In this document: one piece after another, positions 36,404 through 48,919 of the stretch
Numbering within the stretch: the first letter of the stretch is position 1
Layout of the letters: every line of letters starts with the position of its first letter
Assembly: GCA_021234155.1 (NCBI GenBank)
Contig: JAJEKV010000016.1
Coordinates: forward strand, 18,785,501 to 18,849,500
Reading direction: 5' to 3'
Length of the DNA stretch: 64,000 nt
DNA from: Isoetes taiwanensis
Lineage: Eukaryota > Streptophyta > Lycopodiopsida > Isoetales > Isoetaceae
The notes under the pieces: generated by a model
The model's database searches: none
What the model saw: the letters and a program-made list of their open reading frames with translations, nothing else
What the model was told of the DNA's origin: nothing
Translations under genes and position numbers: made by a program

Positions 36404-37780
36404 GAATTGCTTAGTGTAAACTTGAGTTTTGAGGAAATGTTAAGTATTGGCCTATTTAGATGTCATTGTAAGGAGCATTGAATAAGATATTTCAACATGT
36501 ATGGGCAATTTTAGCAAGGGGCAGAGTATGATCTAGGCATCTGTAGTAGTAAATAACATAATGAACATCACATATCTTGGTCTTTGGTATTGTATCACCT
36601 ATATCTAGGCATTTTGATGTCTCTTGGATCCTTCGGGGTCGGGCTTCTAGGTTCGGTGGCCTATGTTGCTCCGGCATGCTCAGTTCTCTGTTCTCTGTGG
36701 TATTCTTGTGCTCTGTGACACCGGGCGTAGTTCTCCTGGCAAGGATGCTACGTCGCCTCTGTGACTCCATGGTAAGAGCTCCTCCAGTGCCAGACGTGGG
36801 TTGGGAATCATATGCGCATACGAGGTTCACCCCACCACTCCCACTACAGGACTTGGAATGTGAGCTGGCTGGCCATGTTTCTGCTAATGGGGCCTGCATG
36901 TAGGCTAGCTAAGCTTCCCACTGTTCTAGAGCTATGGTTATGATGTTTTGGTACTTTGACTATGTTCTTTGCTTCTGATGCTCATTGTGTATTTTATTTG
37001 ATCATGACGTCCTTGTTTAGCACTGTACTCACATAGGATGTGGTGTCTTTGCTTGTATTTATATTGTTGTATCCAAGACATGCAGTTAATCCGCAAGGCA
37101 GTGGTCAAGTTGATGGCAGCAATGTAGCCAGGATCATGGCTGAGATCTAGAGCTAGAAGTTTTGTTTGATTTGCTCAGCTTGATATTGCGTATATTGAGA
37201 ATATTATGGATTATATAATTTCTTTAGATTTATGTTGTTCATAATGAATAATGGAAATATAAGAATGGGGAAGATTCAATTCTTCACCAATATTATAAAT
37301 CTAGAATTACATGATTTGACAAGATCGCAAGTTGCCGGGAGGGTCAACGCGACAGGCTCGTCACAGATGCGTAGAGTAAACTCCCAACATTAAGAATTCA
37401 TATTTATAATTGTGTTCATTACAAGGTATATTACAGTGGAAGAAGAGACCATAGCAGTCGTGGTATCACAACAACTACACCCTCTTCACACACGGACCAC
37501 CTAATGCCGATGTCGTGTGCAGCACTCTCCGACCTGCTCGGAGCTACAGGAGCAACTCGAAGACGATAGAAATCTATACGAAGAGATGCTTCATGGGCCA
37601 AGCGCTGGCCTGTCCAACTGATGTCACCCACTTCTAGCCTTCTTTCTTCGATGACATGTCTCTCCATTGCTCCCAACATGTACTATCTAGCTGGGATAAG
37701 TAATGCAAAAGACAGAACCTAGTTCGTCGAGCGATGCTACAGATAAAACAAATGAAATGGAAACCAGTTATGAAGGCCAT
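36404..37780. other. Spacer without recognisable gene
   Basis: Short frames on both strands at 36490-36900 mirror each other and show no motif. AT-rich sequence follows. A GCAAGTTGCCGGGAGGGTCAA stretch near 37330 resembles an LTR or untranslated end of another gypsy element, but no partner was found. Confidence 0.4.
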
Positions 37781-37784
37781 TTTT

Positions 37785-38160
37785 GAAAAATGCAGGTCTG
37801 AGAGCCAGTCTCAACTTGCGAGTCAAAAAAGGCAGATCATAGTGGAAAAGGCAGTTCTGAGGACCTTTCTCGACTTACGAGTCGAGAAAGGCAGCTGAGT
37901 AAAAAACACAGTTCTAATGGCCTTTCTCAACTCACAAGTCGAGGAAGGTAGCTCAGCGTGAAAAATTCAGGTCTGAGGGCGTTTCTCGACTCGCGAGTCG
38001 AGAAAGACAGCTTAGAGTGAAAAGTGCAGTTCTGAGGGCCTTTCTTGAGTGAAAAATGCAGTTTTGAGGAGTCGAGAAATGCAGTTCTGAGGGCCTTTCT
38101 CAACCCCGCGGTCGAGAAAGATAGCTTAGGATGAAAAACTCAATTCTAATGGCCAGAGGT
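37785..38160. repeat. 60-bp tandem array with a 26-bp palindrome
   Basis: About six units with a 59-60 bp period share GCAGTTCTGAGGGCC, then a palindrome, then GCAGCTTAGAGTGAAAAAT. The ideal palindrome is CTTTCTCGACTCGCGAGTCGAGAAAG. Palindrome positions are about 37806, 37865, 37922, 37981 and 38095, with a rearranged copy at 38041-38090. The copy at 37981 has the perfect TTTCTCGACTCGCGAGTCGAGAAA core, while others carry compensating or single changes. Confidence 0.85.
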
Positions 38161-38754
38161 TATTTTTGTAGAGGTACCATTCTAAAAAGATTCACTAAAC
38201 CTATTAAAGCTATGTAAACATATGCATTCAACCTACATAAACTTATGCATTAAACCTATGAAAGCTATGCATTAAACAATATAATATGAGCTAGAATAAT
38301 ATAGGCAGTATAATATGAGCTAGGATTATCTGCACAAGATAATATGAGCTAGAATCTATAGGAAATGATGGGTAAAATGTAGCATAAATTTCCGTATCAC
38401 ACTAAGAAACTCCTTACATGAGGATTACAAGGGTTAACTCTCGAATTCTATCAAGGATATGAAGAATAAAGATGAAATATTATGTGGTGAAATAGAAGTA
38501 TGAAGATGCCTTTAGAAAATAGGGATTTCAAGGATAAAAGCTAAATAACTAGCCAATCATTTAAAACAATGTCCATTAATCAACCCTCCTCTCATTTTCC
38601 ATAATTATTTTAATATATTATTGTACCCATTTTTCGAACATAGTTGTTTAATATATTAGGTATAGGTACTCTTTTTTGAACCTTAAATAAATATTGACCA
38701 CAACCACTCAATATAACCACTTTTAATAATGTTTTTTCCTTATATCTTTCTGGC

Positions 38755-39945
38755 CGCTGGCATCGATTGGAAGATGGCCCTAATCATCTACCGGATTTGT
38801 ATTGCTGCCGTGGACTTCTTAAAAGGCTTTTGATCACGGTCCCGAAAAGCCGTGGGCTAGGCTAGATCAGCTAACTGGGCTCCGGTACCCCTCGCGTGAA
38901 TGCCATATACAAAGTTGTATGAGAGTTGTTTTGGCAGGATGCAGCCGACGGGCCAAGCATTCACCAGTAGTATCGGGGTCCGGCAGGGTTGCCCCCTCTC
39001 GCCAACACTTTTTGGCCTCTACATTGATCAGTTAGAGCCCTGGCTTACTGAGCATGGGGATGGCATATGCTTTTGCACTGGGTCATCCGCCCAGCTCATC
39101 TATGCGGGACGATGTTGGCCACGCCCACACCCGAAGCTATGCGGTCTCACCGGATGCCCTAGACACATTTTTTGTCGCTCTACGACATCGCAGCGTCAAT
39201 CTGCCAAGACCGGGGGTGGTTCTCATATCCTCTTCACGTCACCCCATGCCTCCTGCACTCACATGCTCCGGGGACAGCCTGTGGACGCCACGCCCACCCC
39301 AAGTACCTAGGGTGGAGTTCCCCTCCTCGCTTCTGGGGGGGCGTCTATCCCCTTCTTGGTGACAACAGCTGGAAGCGGCTTTATGCCATCGCGAGAACAA
39401 GCAATCACCGTGCGGAGCTATATGATTGGGGCCATCGGTCCTGTCTGCTTCCGGGGCTTGGTCGGGCTTTGTCCTTACATGCGTGGTCGGGTTTGGGGCC
39501 CTAAAATCTCTTTTGGCTTAACCTGGAATGACTTGGAAGCGTGCTGAGGCATTTTTGGCACCCGCACTTGGGGTGAAACCTTCAGCCCCTATCGATTCTG
39601 CCGCAGAAACCGGATTCTTGCCGCTTCCGGGCAGCCCTTTGATAGACACATCGTCTATTTTCGAGAAAGTGGTTACTATGGGTGATGCTCGGCTCCCACT
39701 GGGCTTACACTTGTGGCCATGAGTCCGTGGCGGCAGGGCCCGTTGGAGGGGTAAGAGATCGCTGGTTCGCCGGATGGAACGCGGGGAGCTGAACGTGTCT
39801 GTAAACCGGGCGCAATGCCGTGATCGCGGACTGCGGGGGAGTACCTAGATGCTTGTTTCCTTGGCAAGCTCGGGGACCCCATTGCTCTAGAGCAGGTCAA
39901 AATGGCCCATTACAAGGGAGCACATCAACCCGTGTTAGGCGGGGC
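38755..39945 (+). mobile_element. RTE-like LINE, 5' part, split by element A
   Basis: The plus strand encodes reverse-transcriptase pieces in broken frames: a VDF.KGF-type segment (38810-38830), then GVRQGCPLSPTLFGLYID (38966-39019), a degenerate DDVGHAH in place of the YADD box, VNLPRPGVVLISSSRH, KRLYAIARTSNHRAELYDW (39370), and YLDACFLGKLGDP just before the junction. The last segments match the LINE at 61.1-62.3 kb. The 5' end is truncated. The sequence continues at 53108 after the 13-kb insertion. Confidence 0.85.
39941..39945. repeat. Target site duplication GGGGC (left copy)
   Basis: GGGGC precedes the left LTR and is repeated exactly after the right LTR at 53103-53107. A 5-bp duplication is standard for Ty3/gypsy integrases and proves that the two LTRs came from one insertion. 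Confidence 0.9.
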
Positions 39946-41508
39946 TGTGGCGTCCCCTACTGGGTATCACGGTGCACTCCACCAGGTATACAACGCGGAG
40001 TTCTTCCCCACACCAGCTCCATGCTGATGCTGTGGGCCCTCCACATATCACCGCACCCGTGCTTGGGTCTCGATTGGGGAGAGTGAAGGTGTCGTTCACC
40101 CGTCTCCCCGGGGCCTACCAGGGCTGAGCTGCGTAAACATACATGTCGATTAGCACATACATCAGCATCCCGTGACCATCTCGAAGGATGGTCCCCTCAT
40201 ATCTGCATAGACAAAGATCAGCACATCACATAGGGGATCCTACCCAAGGCTCAGACTCAAAAGGATGATCGGTGGCTTGGGTCTCGAGTAGACCGTTGCC
40301 GAAATTCATGGCAATGGATTTGGGCGGCATAAGAACATGGCATAGGGTTGTCCACTCCATCCGCCCCTCCCGTGCACACTTTGAAAGGTAGGCTGAAAAG
40401 TGTTGGGACTTGACTTAGCCAGCCGGATGCATAGCCGAAGGGGGCTATTCCCGGGTCTCATCCTCCCGATTCCGATGGGGCAGGTGGGGATCACTCCCTC
40501 CGAGATCTGCATGCTAACTCAAGGTGACTAGAGGGCCACTTTGCCCGTATTTGAACCCAGCGGAAAGTGTACACCACTTCCACCGGGTGTGAGCCCATGC
40601 CTTACCCGCTTTTCGGTGTGGTAAGCCATTAGACCTAGTCACAATGATCCCGTTAGGCTTTACACACGGGGATCGCTCAAGAGTCGGGACATGAACCTCC
40701 TTTTTAGCCGCCTGGCCCCTTCACCACAACCCGGTGTGGCTCTTAACACAGGCGAATCCACACGGTGTGCTAGAGAGGCTACTCTAGGGAGCATCAACTA
40801 CAAGCTTTAGGGCCTCTACCCCCCTTCCCAATACAAAGGAGTTCGCTTTAAATACATCATCCAAATATATCAAGAGGAAGAACTAAAGAACTAAGATCCA
40901 ATCATAGAGTTAGGTTCTTTAGTTAGTGTCCGAGATCTAAGATCTAGATAACTACTATGGGCAATTTAATAGTCTAAACCCTACTGATTCTATGACTAGA
41001 AGACGGTTTAAGCTATTAAATTGACCAAATCACCGATCCTTGAGTGGCTCCTCCCGACTGAGTTCAACCATCCTGGCCGGTGGAAGGTGGAAACTGATGG
41101 CGCTGGCCAGCAGGCGTCGGGAGGCGGTTTTGGCTCTGGGGCAGCCAAAACTGAGCTCTAAAAACCCTAAGGGCCGAAAAACTAAAGCAAGCTAGGGTTT
41201 TCCTACCCTAAATAGACATGGGGTTTAGGCTAGGGTTTCCAATTACCCAATTTGGCATGTGGGATAATTGGAAAGGCCCACTTGCCTTTAGTGGCTAGGT
41301 GGCAAAAATATGCCAACATGGAAAGGTGTGCCCTCATTAATGTGCACATGTGCACATTAATAATATATGAACACTCTAGCAAGTTGCCCCTAGGGCTACT
41401 TACCGGGCTATCGGTTGCGTTACCGTCAATCGGGGTGAAAATAATGCGTGGACGATGGCGATGTCAATGATATGCGTCCGGGGAGATATGCGTGTGCGGA
41501 GCGTCACA
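39946..41508 (-). repeat. Element A, left (3') LTR
   Basis: Read on the minus strand the LTR starts TGTGACGCTCC and ends GGGGACGCCACA. It aligns along its whole length with 51552-53102, including CTACCCCCCTTCCCAATACAAAGGAG, a TAGTTATCTAGATCTTAG block and the AGGGTTTTCCTACCCTAAATAG block. Differences are mostly short indels in GC-rich spots plus substitutions. Confidence 0.95.
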
Positions 41509-41525
41509 TTCTCCCCACCTTTGAA
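41509..41525 (-). promoter_or_regulatory. Polypurine tract of element A
   Basis: The minus strand reads TTTCAAAGGTGGGGAGAA directly before the LTR start TGTGACG. Position and composition are those of a plus-strand priming site of plant Ty3/gypsy elements. Confidence 0.85.
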
Positions 41526-42357
41526 ATGATCTTTGCGTGGCGGCATGGTGGGTCTCCCCACCTTGGGATCTTCCTAACACGCGGCCCGCAATCAGCGTGA
41601 TACCTACAATATAATCTTTATACATTTATCGCGATTACTCTAAGGTAATTACTTTTAGAACATTATTACGTTATTATATTATGGAATACTTATCAATTCA
41701 TAACACCATTAACAAGTTATTCACTATGTTAAGTTAGACAAAATTTCAGCATTCCATATCTATAATTCTTGTCCAGAGGTACTCTTCATTCCCTTGCAAC
41801 ACATTCCAACAAAACTTGTGTTGCAAGTCTTATAACTTCGACCTCCTTGCCCTCGGGGCTCATCGGCTGCCAGTGCGACACTACGTTAGTACCGTTTTAA
41901 TTGTTTAATAAATTTTGGTTATATGGTGACCACCCACCTATCTACATGAATGCATGGCTAATCTCCGGTATTAGGAAGAGGATGAATCTTCCATAATGGC
42001 GGGGAGGCGGCCTATATGCCTATATGCGCTCATGCCTACACCTCTAGTTGCCCGGCGTGGAGGATATCCTTCGGCGTGGGGGCGTGAAGGATGGATTCCT
42101 CCTATCAAAGCATATATGGGGCTAAAGGTGCTTTCCCCTATCAATGCATTCCTTAATGACCTCTTTTCTCTCGAGGTAGTCTCCTTCCAGGTGGGGACCA
42201 GTAGACTTTCTAATCTACCTTCCACTTCGCCCAAAGCGGAAACTTAGCGGTCATGCCTACATTGACATTACACCGCGCCCTAGAGATCACCGTAGTGGTC
42301 TCATCATCGATAACTTGGCGCATCGCGACCCATACCAAGCATAGGTTGCATCGTGGA
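41526..42357 (-). other. 3' untranslated region of element A
   Basis: Between the chromodomain end and the polypurine tract there is about 0.8 kb with no recognised domain. Frames on both strands at 41970-42250 are mutual shadows. Confidence 0.5.
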
Positions 42358-42580
42358 TTAATCTATACAAGAATTAACCCTACGCCGTCGACATGCGAGC
42401 CGATTTCTTTGGAGATGACCTTGTAGTCCCATTGCTCCATAAAGGCGGGTGGATGCTTGCTTTACCAAATCCTTCTTAAGTACCCGCGTGGCGTCTTCCA
42501 GCGGCAAGTGTTTCCACTTGACCAAGTATTGGAGGAACTCCGACCTCCTTGTCTTCTTGAAAGCTTTATCAAGAATCATT
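42358..42580 (-). CDS. Chromodomain at the C-terminus of element A integrase
   Basis: The frame reads ILDKAFKKTRRSEFLQYLVKW, then KHLPLEDATRVLKKDLV. This is the chromodomain pattern of chromovirus integrases (ILD-x-R, a YLVKWKG-like strand, then P..ATWE). The third aromatic, usually Trp in ATW, is Arg here. Chromodomains of this class are known to steer integration to chromatin with particular histone methyl marks. The domain follows the integrase without a gap and is separated from the rest of pol by small frame changes. Confidence 0.8.
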
Positions 42581-42733
42581 TCACGGAACTATTTCCCTGC
42601 TCCTCAGATCATTTCCAACAAGCGTTGGAGTGTCCAAAACTTCGATGCGGATTTGGGTATGCTTCTTCAACAAACTCCGTGGAAGACCTTATGAATCTTT
42701 AGGTGTCTTGGCAATTCTAACTTGTAGGATTGA

Positions 42734-43750
42734 TTACCTACTCTCTTGATTATTACGAAGGGTCCGGCCCACCTTGGAGCAAGCTTCTTGCAATTGCCAA
42801 TCTCGAGCTTTTTGCTTCACCTTTATCTTGAGCCATACATCATCTCCAACTTTGAACTCTCTCGACCGTTCGATGCTTTGTCGCGATGCTCTTCGGCGAC
42901 TTCTTAACGTTAGCAGGATAACCTCGAACTTCTTCCACGAAGCCGCCGCATATCGGCCAACATCTGGCTGGCGAAAACTTCTACTTTTGACGCGGGGTTG
43001 TGCCAAAGTGTGCGGAGTTAAACAGCGATAGCCATAATTGATCATAAATGGCGACATTTGGGGACGATTCACGCTTGGTGCTATTGTATGCAAACTCCAC
43101 CAAGTGAATGAATTCTTCCCACATACTTTGCTTATTCCGGACATAGTTTAGTAGCATGTCTTCTAAGATCTGTTGGTCCGCTCCGTTTGGCCATCCGTCA
43201 CGGGGATGATCTGGCGTGCTCATGGATAGCTTGGTCTGAATCGTCGCAAAGAGGTCTTGCCAAAAAGGCACTCATGAACCGGATCTACGTGGGAGATAAT
43301 CTCCCTTGGCATGCCATGAAGCACGAAGATCTCTTTGGTGAAGAGCTTTCTTTGTATCCATAGGCGTATCACGTGGTCTGCAAGGCACAAAATGTGCCAT
43401 CTTTGACAACTTAATGCGACCACTACCATCAAGGCATCCTTGCCTCTCGGCTGTTCTTGGGAGTCTGTGATGAAATCCATCTTTGATTACCTCCCACTTA
43501 GCGTTTGTACTTGCTAATGGCTCTAATGCCACAGAATTGAAGCTGCTCGCGCCGTCTGGCTGGCACCGTGACATTCCTTGATGTAGCGAGCTATTTGCTT
43601 CTTCATTCTGGCCAATAATAGCTGCTGACTTTGAAATATGTTTTCATGAATCATGGCCGGCTATTGGCTGTTTGTGCGTGTCATGGAGGATCAACTTCCT
43701 TACACACGATGATTGGTCGCACAACTTGTTCTTATGGTATAACAGGTTGC
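42734..43750 (-). pseudogene. Element A integrase
   Basis: In overlapping frames the minus strand gives a W..I.MDFIT segment (43480 region), LSKMAHFVPCR, KEIFVLHGMPREI, a degenerate SDRDP as SHVDP, FWQDLFATIQTKLSMST, DGWPNGAD for the DGQTER box, AYNSTKRESS, and SPFMINYGYRCLTP. These are the Ty3/gypsy integrase core with its DDE residues partly readable (D in MDF, D in VDP). Frames change at least four times. The segment follows RNase H and precedes the chromodomain. Confidence 0.85.
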
Positions 43751-43859
43751 CTTCCTTCTTATAATGCTTGAAGGCCTCCGCTCTTTATCTGTTCTAGCCT
43801 CCTTAGAGGCTTGCCCATACTTCCACTGAAATCCACATCCGTTGGCAAGGACTCTTCAA

Positions 43860-44450
43860 TCCTCTTACCAAAGTCATTTGGAGGCGTCCGAAAGTGCGTT
43901 GCAATGCACTCTAGTTGTCGGGGGATGCCTTGAAAGCGCATCTGCTACCACATTGAGTTTCCACGGCTTGTAGACTATATCAAAGTCATTATTCCTCGAG
44001 GAACTCCATCCATCTCCGCTGCCTTTCAGTTGAGGTGTGGTTGCGTGTGAATACATATTGGAGGCTCGATGGTCGGTATCAATTGGAACTTCCTTCCCAG
44101 AGGTAGTGCCTCCATATTCTTAGCATGCGACGACAACTGCAAGCAATTCACGATCGTCGTGCGTTGGGTAGCGTCGTCTGGCGTCGTTCATCTTCACGGA
44201 ATCATCACGCTACCACGCTCTTCTTGCATAAATAGCGCACACAGTAGCTATCTTACTTTCGCATCCGTTGCTACAAGCTTATCTTTCTCGGGTCCGGCGG
44301 GGTTAAAGGCTGGGGCTGTTGTTAAAGCTTCCTTCAACAATTCAAATCCCTTTTGGGCTTTCTTGTGCCAATGCTCTACCCAATCTTTCACCTTCTGCGC
44401 CCCTCGTCGGTGCGTTAGCGGGGCTGCTATCTTAACAAAGTTCTTCACGA
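43860..44450 (-). pseudogene. Element A RNase H and connection region
   Basis: Readable parts are FVKNFVKIAAPLT and GFELLKEALTTAPAF (connection, 44250-44460), then VATDAKVR for the first RNase H aspartate segment, a TPQLKGS.W segment, and NDFDIVYKPWKLNVVADALSR (near 43930-43980). This final motif is the standard end of the Ty3/gypsy RNase H (YKPGKxNVVADALSR), with Gly replaced by Trp. Confidence 0.9.
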
Positions 44451-45160
44451 ACTTCTGTAGTACCACAATAGGCCAGAAAACTTGACCTCGTGCACATTCG
44501 CCCGGTAGACCCTTTGAATCCTTTGCTTCAATCTTGGCGGGGTCCGTCGAGATGCTCTGCCGAGATCACATGACCAAGGTATTCCACCTTCTCGTTGCGA
44601 AGTGGCGCCCGACAACTTGGCGTACAAGCTGGTGCCTCCTCAACTTCTCTAGCACCCTTCTCAAGTGTTGCCGCGTGCTCTTCAAAGGGATCTGCTATAC
44701 ACCAAAATGTCATCAAAGAAAACAATCACAAAGGTGTCCGGGAACTCCACGAAGATATGGTTCATGAGCCTCATGAGCGTTCGGGGGAACATTTGATAAG
44801 CGAAAGGCATCCTTTGTGAACTCATAATGCCCATCTGGCGTCACGAAGGGCGGTCTTGTGGATATCCTCCTCCTTTATCGTATCGATGATAACGACCTTA
44901 AGTCGATTTTTGGAGAAGATCTTTGCTCCTTGAAGCTGATCCATCAAGTCGTCGATCTTGGAAGCGCATACTTGTTCTTAATGGTGTGCTTATTCAATTT
45001 GTCTATAGTCTATGCACATTCTCAAAGATCCATCCTTCTTCTTGACAAAAGAATGGAAGCTCCAAGCGGCGAGACACTAGGTCTAATGAAACCTAGGTCG
45101 GCAGCTCCTACTGCTTCTTTAGCTCGGAGCAACTCTGCGTTGTCATTCTATATGGAGCCT
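44450..45160 (-). pseudogene. Element A reverse transcriptase
   Basis: Across frames the minus strand shows LGFIRPSVSPLGA, then KKDGS, a CIDYRQLNKHTIKNKYALP region, IFSKIDLR with a shift, a GHYEFT.MPF region, then LMNHIFVEFPDTFVIVFFDD (44710-44770), the catalytic VFFDD box of plant chromoviruses, and VEYLGHVIS downstream. All seven RT blocks can be traced with about five frame changes. Confidence 0.92.
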
Positions 45161-45268
45161 TGCTTGTGGGTTTTGTTCGGTTGAGTGCTATCTGCTTTCG
45201 ACTCCCCTATAAGGAGGGGCTGCTTGATCTCATCACGGAAAGAGATCGTGGAACTCCGTGATCAACAG

Positions 45269-45800
45269 CTATTTGCCTCGGCAACTTGGCGAGCATCTTG
45301 TCTTCTTTGCTTCCTTCCAATTCCGGCTCACTAATCTCAAGCTTGAAGGATGTATGCTACACTGCTCACTCTTGATGCACTTGAGCAGTAGTTTAGAAGA
45401 CATACACTGCATGATGGGGACAACTTCTTTTGTTATCTCAATGATCTTGCCGTCGGGTGTTGGGAAGGTCACCTTAAGCTTTCCACAATCAATAATGGCC
45501 CTGCTGGTCCAAAGGTACTCCATACCTATTATCAAGTCATATTTGCCGATGCTCATTACTTCTCCCCCCATCACGGATCTTAATCCCGACAAAGTCGATG
45601 TCAAAGTTGATTCTTTTACTGCGATGCGCCTTCTTGCTCCACTTGCTAAGAATAGCGGGCCTTGGCTTTGACTTTAATGGTTTCAACTTCAACATTTGAA
45701 CCATTACGGGAGATGCAAAGTTATGGCTACTTCAGAATCTATTAGGACTATAAATGACTTGGCCTTGGCCTTTCCCTTTAATGGAAATTACTTTATCTTG
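45269..45800 (-). pseudogene. Element A protease
   Basis: The active-site region near 45745-45770 reads FIVLIDS then shifts frame; a single missing G would give the DSG motif, followed by a HNFASPVMVQ segment. The C-terminal part is in a clean frame (45604-45269): GKYDLIIGMEYLWTSRAIID, matching the retropepsin YDVILGMDWL...AIID pattern. It lies between gag and reverse transcriptase as expected. Confidence 0.85.
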
Positions 45801-45829
45801 GCTCTCGCTTGCTCTGTATCTATTGCGGC

Positions 45830-48800
45830 AAAGATATGACACTCACCACAGATATGTAGTCGGCGGGCCTCCCTCGCCGTCGTCGTCGGTCAAAGTGTCC
45901 CAATCTCCCAACTTCGCTATTTTGCACTCATGATGACATATGGGGGTTCATTTGTTCTATCTTTGGCTGGAAACACACGAAACAAAATTTGCTTTTCTAT
46001 GCACTCTGTCTCTTTTCCTTGGGCATGGCCTGAGAAAGGATCGCCTTGCTTTGGAGTAGTTTGACCCTTCTGTTTGTCTTTGAAGGACACTTCTTCTTCT
46101 CCTGCTTTGTTTCCCTTGATTGCCACTATATGGGGCTCTAGCTGGTCGGATCTGGTGGCTGTTCTCGGGCTAAAAGCGCTTGCTTTGCCTTGCCTTTATC
46201 TTGGTATCTTGTTGCCTCGCCCGCTATTCGAGGTCACGTCCCTTGCAAGCTTATTGCCTTGGACTCGCTTCCGAATCTGGATTCTAGGGTTTATTGCCCT
46301 TACAAACTGCGGATCTCCTCATTCAGGACCTTCAATGTAGCTTTCCTTTGCATGCTTCTCACCTAACTTTGGCACATCTGACCTTAGCCTCATAAATTCC
46401 TCGTGTATTTACATGTCTTGACTTGTTGCCTTCTTTGCCAACTTTGTAGAGCTATTTGCATCATCTTGGACTTGTGCTCTCTTGGAGCGTAATGGCGGCA
46501 GAAGGCTTTAGCAAACTTCTTGAACACTGCAAGCATCACTTAAGCCATGAGCCTTGGCATAGCCCTTCCACCAAATCGCGTCTTTGCTCCCTTGGGGTTA
46601 TTTGTTGCCACCACGCCTTTATCCTTATCCTTCATACCATAGGCATTGCGTATCGGCTCATCTCGTCAAGCCAAGCCTCTGCTTCCATGCGACTGTTCTC
46701 GCTGAGAATTGCTTTCGAGCTTCTGGCCTTCAAACATTTCCCAATCACGAGAGTCTACTTTCTTACGGTAGTCGGAGGGTTCTTGTGTCCCTTTGTCGTC
46801 CCTCAGTTGGTTCCTCGCCTTTAGATGCCTTTCCGGACTTGGTTACGCTCTTCTTCTTCCTCGAATCGGGTCGAATCGAGCTTGAGTCGGAGGAGTCCAG
46901 GCTGGGGGACCTTCCTCTCTTGCTCCTCTTCTGTCTCTACGTTCTCAGGGCTGATGCTTGCGGCGGTTGGCGTTACCCACCCGAACACTGCTCACAGCGT
47001 ATGCGACTAGCAAGGACTTTTATCGTTCGAAGTCTGTCCTCATTTTGCGATATTTCTTCTTACGGGTCATTTGTCCAAACTCTTCAAAAGCGAGGTTCCG
47101 CTAGGGGCGTGGCACAGGCGGGACTCTACATTCCCCTGTAAGTTCCAGCGGTTGTCGTTCTCTGGCGCTCGGGCCTCTAATTTGCATACACAAGTGGTTC
47201 ATATCTACATGGTTAGTTTTCCTTGCTTTCTTGCATTATTTATGTTTGTTGGCATGGTTGAGGGGACACAAAATGTATCAACAAAACATTTATAGTGCAA
47301 AGAGAATATTATATTTATATTTTATATTACACTAATACAAGAACTTTGCAACTTCTTGCTAATCCTTACGTTGATCTTGGGTAAGATGGATTATCCTCCA
47401 AGAACTTTTTTCACTTGGGCTGTTCCCTTTGAATGGCCCAAGTTCCTAGAACATTGGCTGGAGATCCACCTGTAATGCTCTTGCTAAATCTTCTATTACT
47501 GCGATTGGGAGGTGTAAGGCTGCTGTCCTTCAGCGGCAGTCTTGCTGCCCTTTTTGTAAGGTATGGCGAAGTCGAAGGCGTCGAGTGCTACCGCTCTTTT
47601 CACCGGGGATTGCATACTCGGTGTTAAGGGGTAGCCGTGCATGCCGGCGAATCGAGAGTGCAATCAGCAGCGATACTCCTTCACCGCCTCACGGGGGTGA
47701 ACTTGCGGTGGATAGCCGCTATTCTTCCATCCATCGGCAATGGCGGGTAATAAGCGTAATGACTTTCGTTGCGAGATGGGTCCTCGACCACTTTCGGTAT
47801 CCGGCTCGGTAATGCGCTTCCGAAATCATCAACCTCCCCCGTGGTGAGCTCCCTGTAGTCCTTGGCTGTTCTTTGAAGCCCTCTCGAGGTGGGTAAAAGC
47901 TGTGTCTATCTAGGGGAGGTTCTTAGCGGTTGAGCTTGCGTTAGGATGTTTGAGTCGCATAAGCGGATCCCCATCGTTCTGGAGAGCAAGGAACTCTTCC
48001 TCCGTCGGTAGCTTGTTCTCGACCTTATGCGCCTCCATGATGATGCGATGTTTTTTGTAGGCTTGGATGTGGGAGGTAAACTCTCCGTGTAAGTGTCGGC
48101 TTCCCTTACTTGGAGGAAAGTGGGACTCTCCTCGGACGATGAAGTCGTCCAAGTCCGATTCTTTGGAGTTGGTGCAGCAACTCTTGGTCGGTATTCCCTT
48201 TCCACACTCCGGGAGGTTTTGAATGTAAGCTTAGGGTAGAAACTCCTCACCGCCGGCGATAATGGGGAGCCGGGCTTGTGATGCCTAACTTGGGGGTGGT
48301 AGCGACTCGAGAGTCTGCGGCTTCTTTCGAGAGTCTTGCCACTCGCTACGCTTGTCGCTGCTCTCCTGGCTGGGTCGAGCTCAACATCGTCTTCCTCCTC
48401 CTCAGTTCTGTTCATCAAGGAGTCTTCTTCCTTCCCTTCTGCTCCTGATTTCATGCGTGTGAGGAGGCGTTGTTCTCTTTGCTTCGGCTAATGGATCCCC
48501 GTCCATGGGGGGAATAGGGTTTCCCCACAATGTTCTCGGCCACGGTGGGTGAGAAAGATTGCCCGAGGCGGTGTTGAAAAGAAGTACTTGGTCTGTTGAC
48601 GGTTAGGACCATTGGCTCAGGTGTGCGGTGCGCTTTGTTTGTGAGGTATTTGGCGATGTTAGGGACATCGTCTATCTTTGCCTGCGAGGGCTGTCTAGGA
48701 ACAAAATATCCTATACAAGGAGGGAGTTGCACTAGCGGTTGGTTCTACCCTAGCTTGGAACTTCGGTCAAGACTCTACTATAAAAGCTGGGGTGGCGTGC

Positions 48801-48915
48801 AAGGTTGCTTGGGCGTCTACCTCCTTCTGAAAATCACGGAAGATTTGGTCGGCGTCGACCTCGGCGACATATTATTTGGCTATTTGTACCATCTACGGAA
48901 ATCAGAAGTTGCCAT
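45830..48915 (-). pseudogene. Element A gag
   Basis: A likely start is MATSDFRRWYK at 48915. Downstream frames include DDVPNIAKYLTNKAHRTPEP (near 48680), an acidic Glu/Asp segment (48400), VENKLPTEEEFLALQNDGDP (near 48000), a capsid segment EFMRLRSDVPKL and YIEGPE...FVRAINP (46390-46260), and a Lys/Gly-rich tail with CGECH (near 45860), perhaps a remnant of the zinc knuckle. Capsid residues match the gag fragment at 16.6-17.2 kb. Many frame changes occur. Confidence 0.75.
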
Positions 48916-48919
48916 TGAT

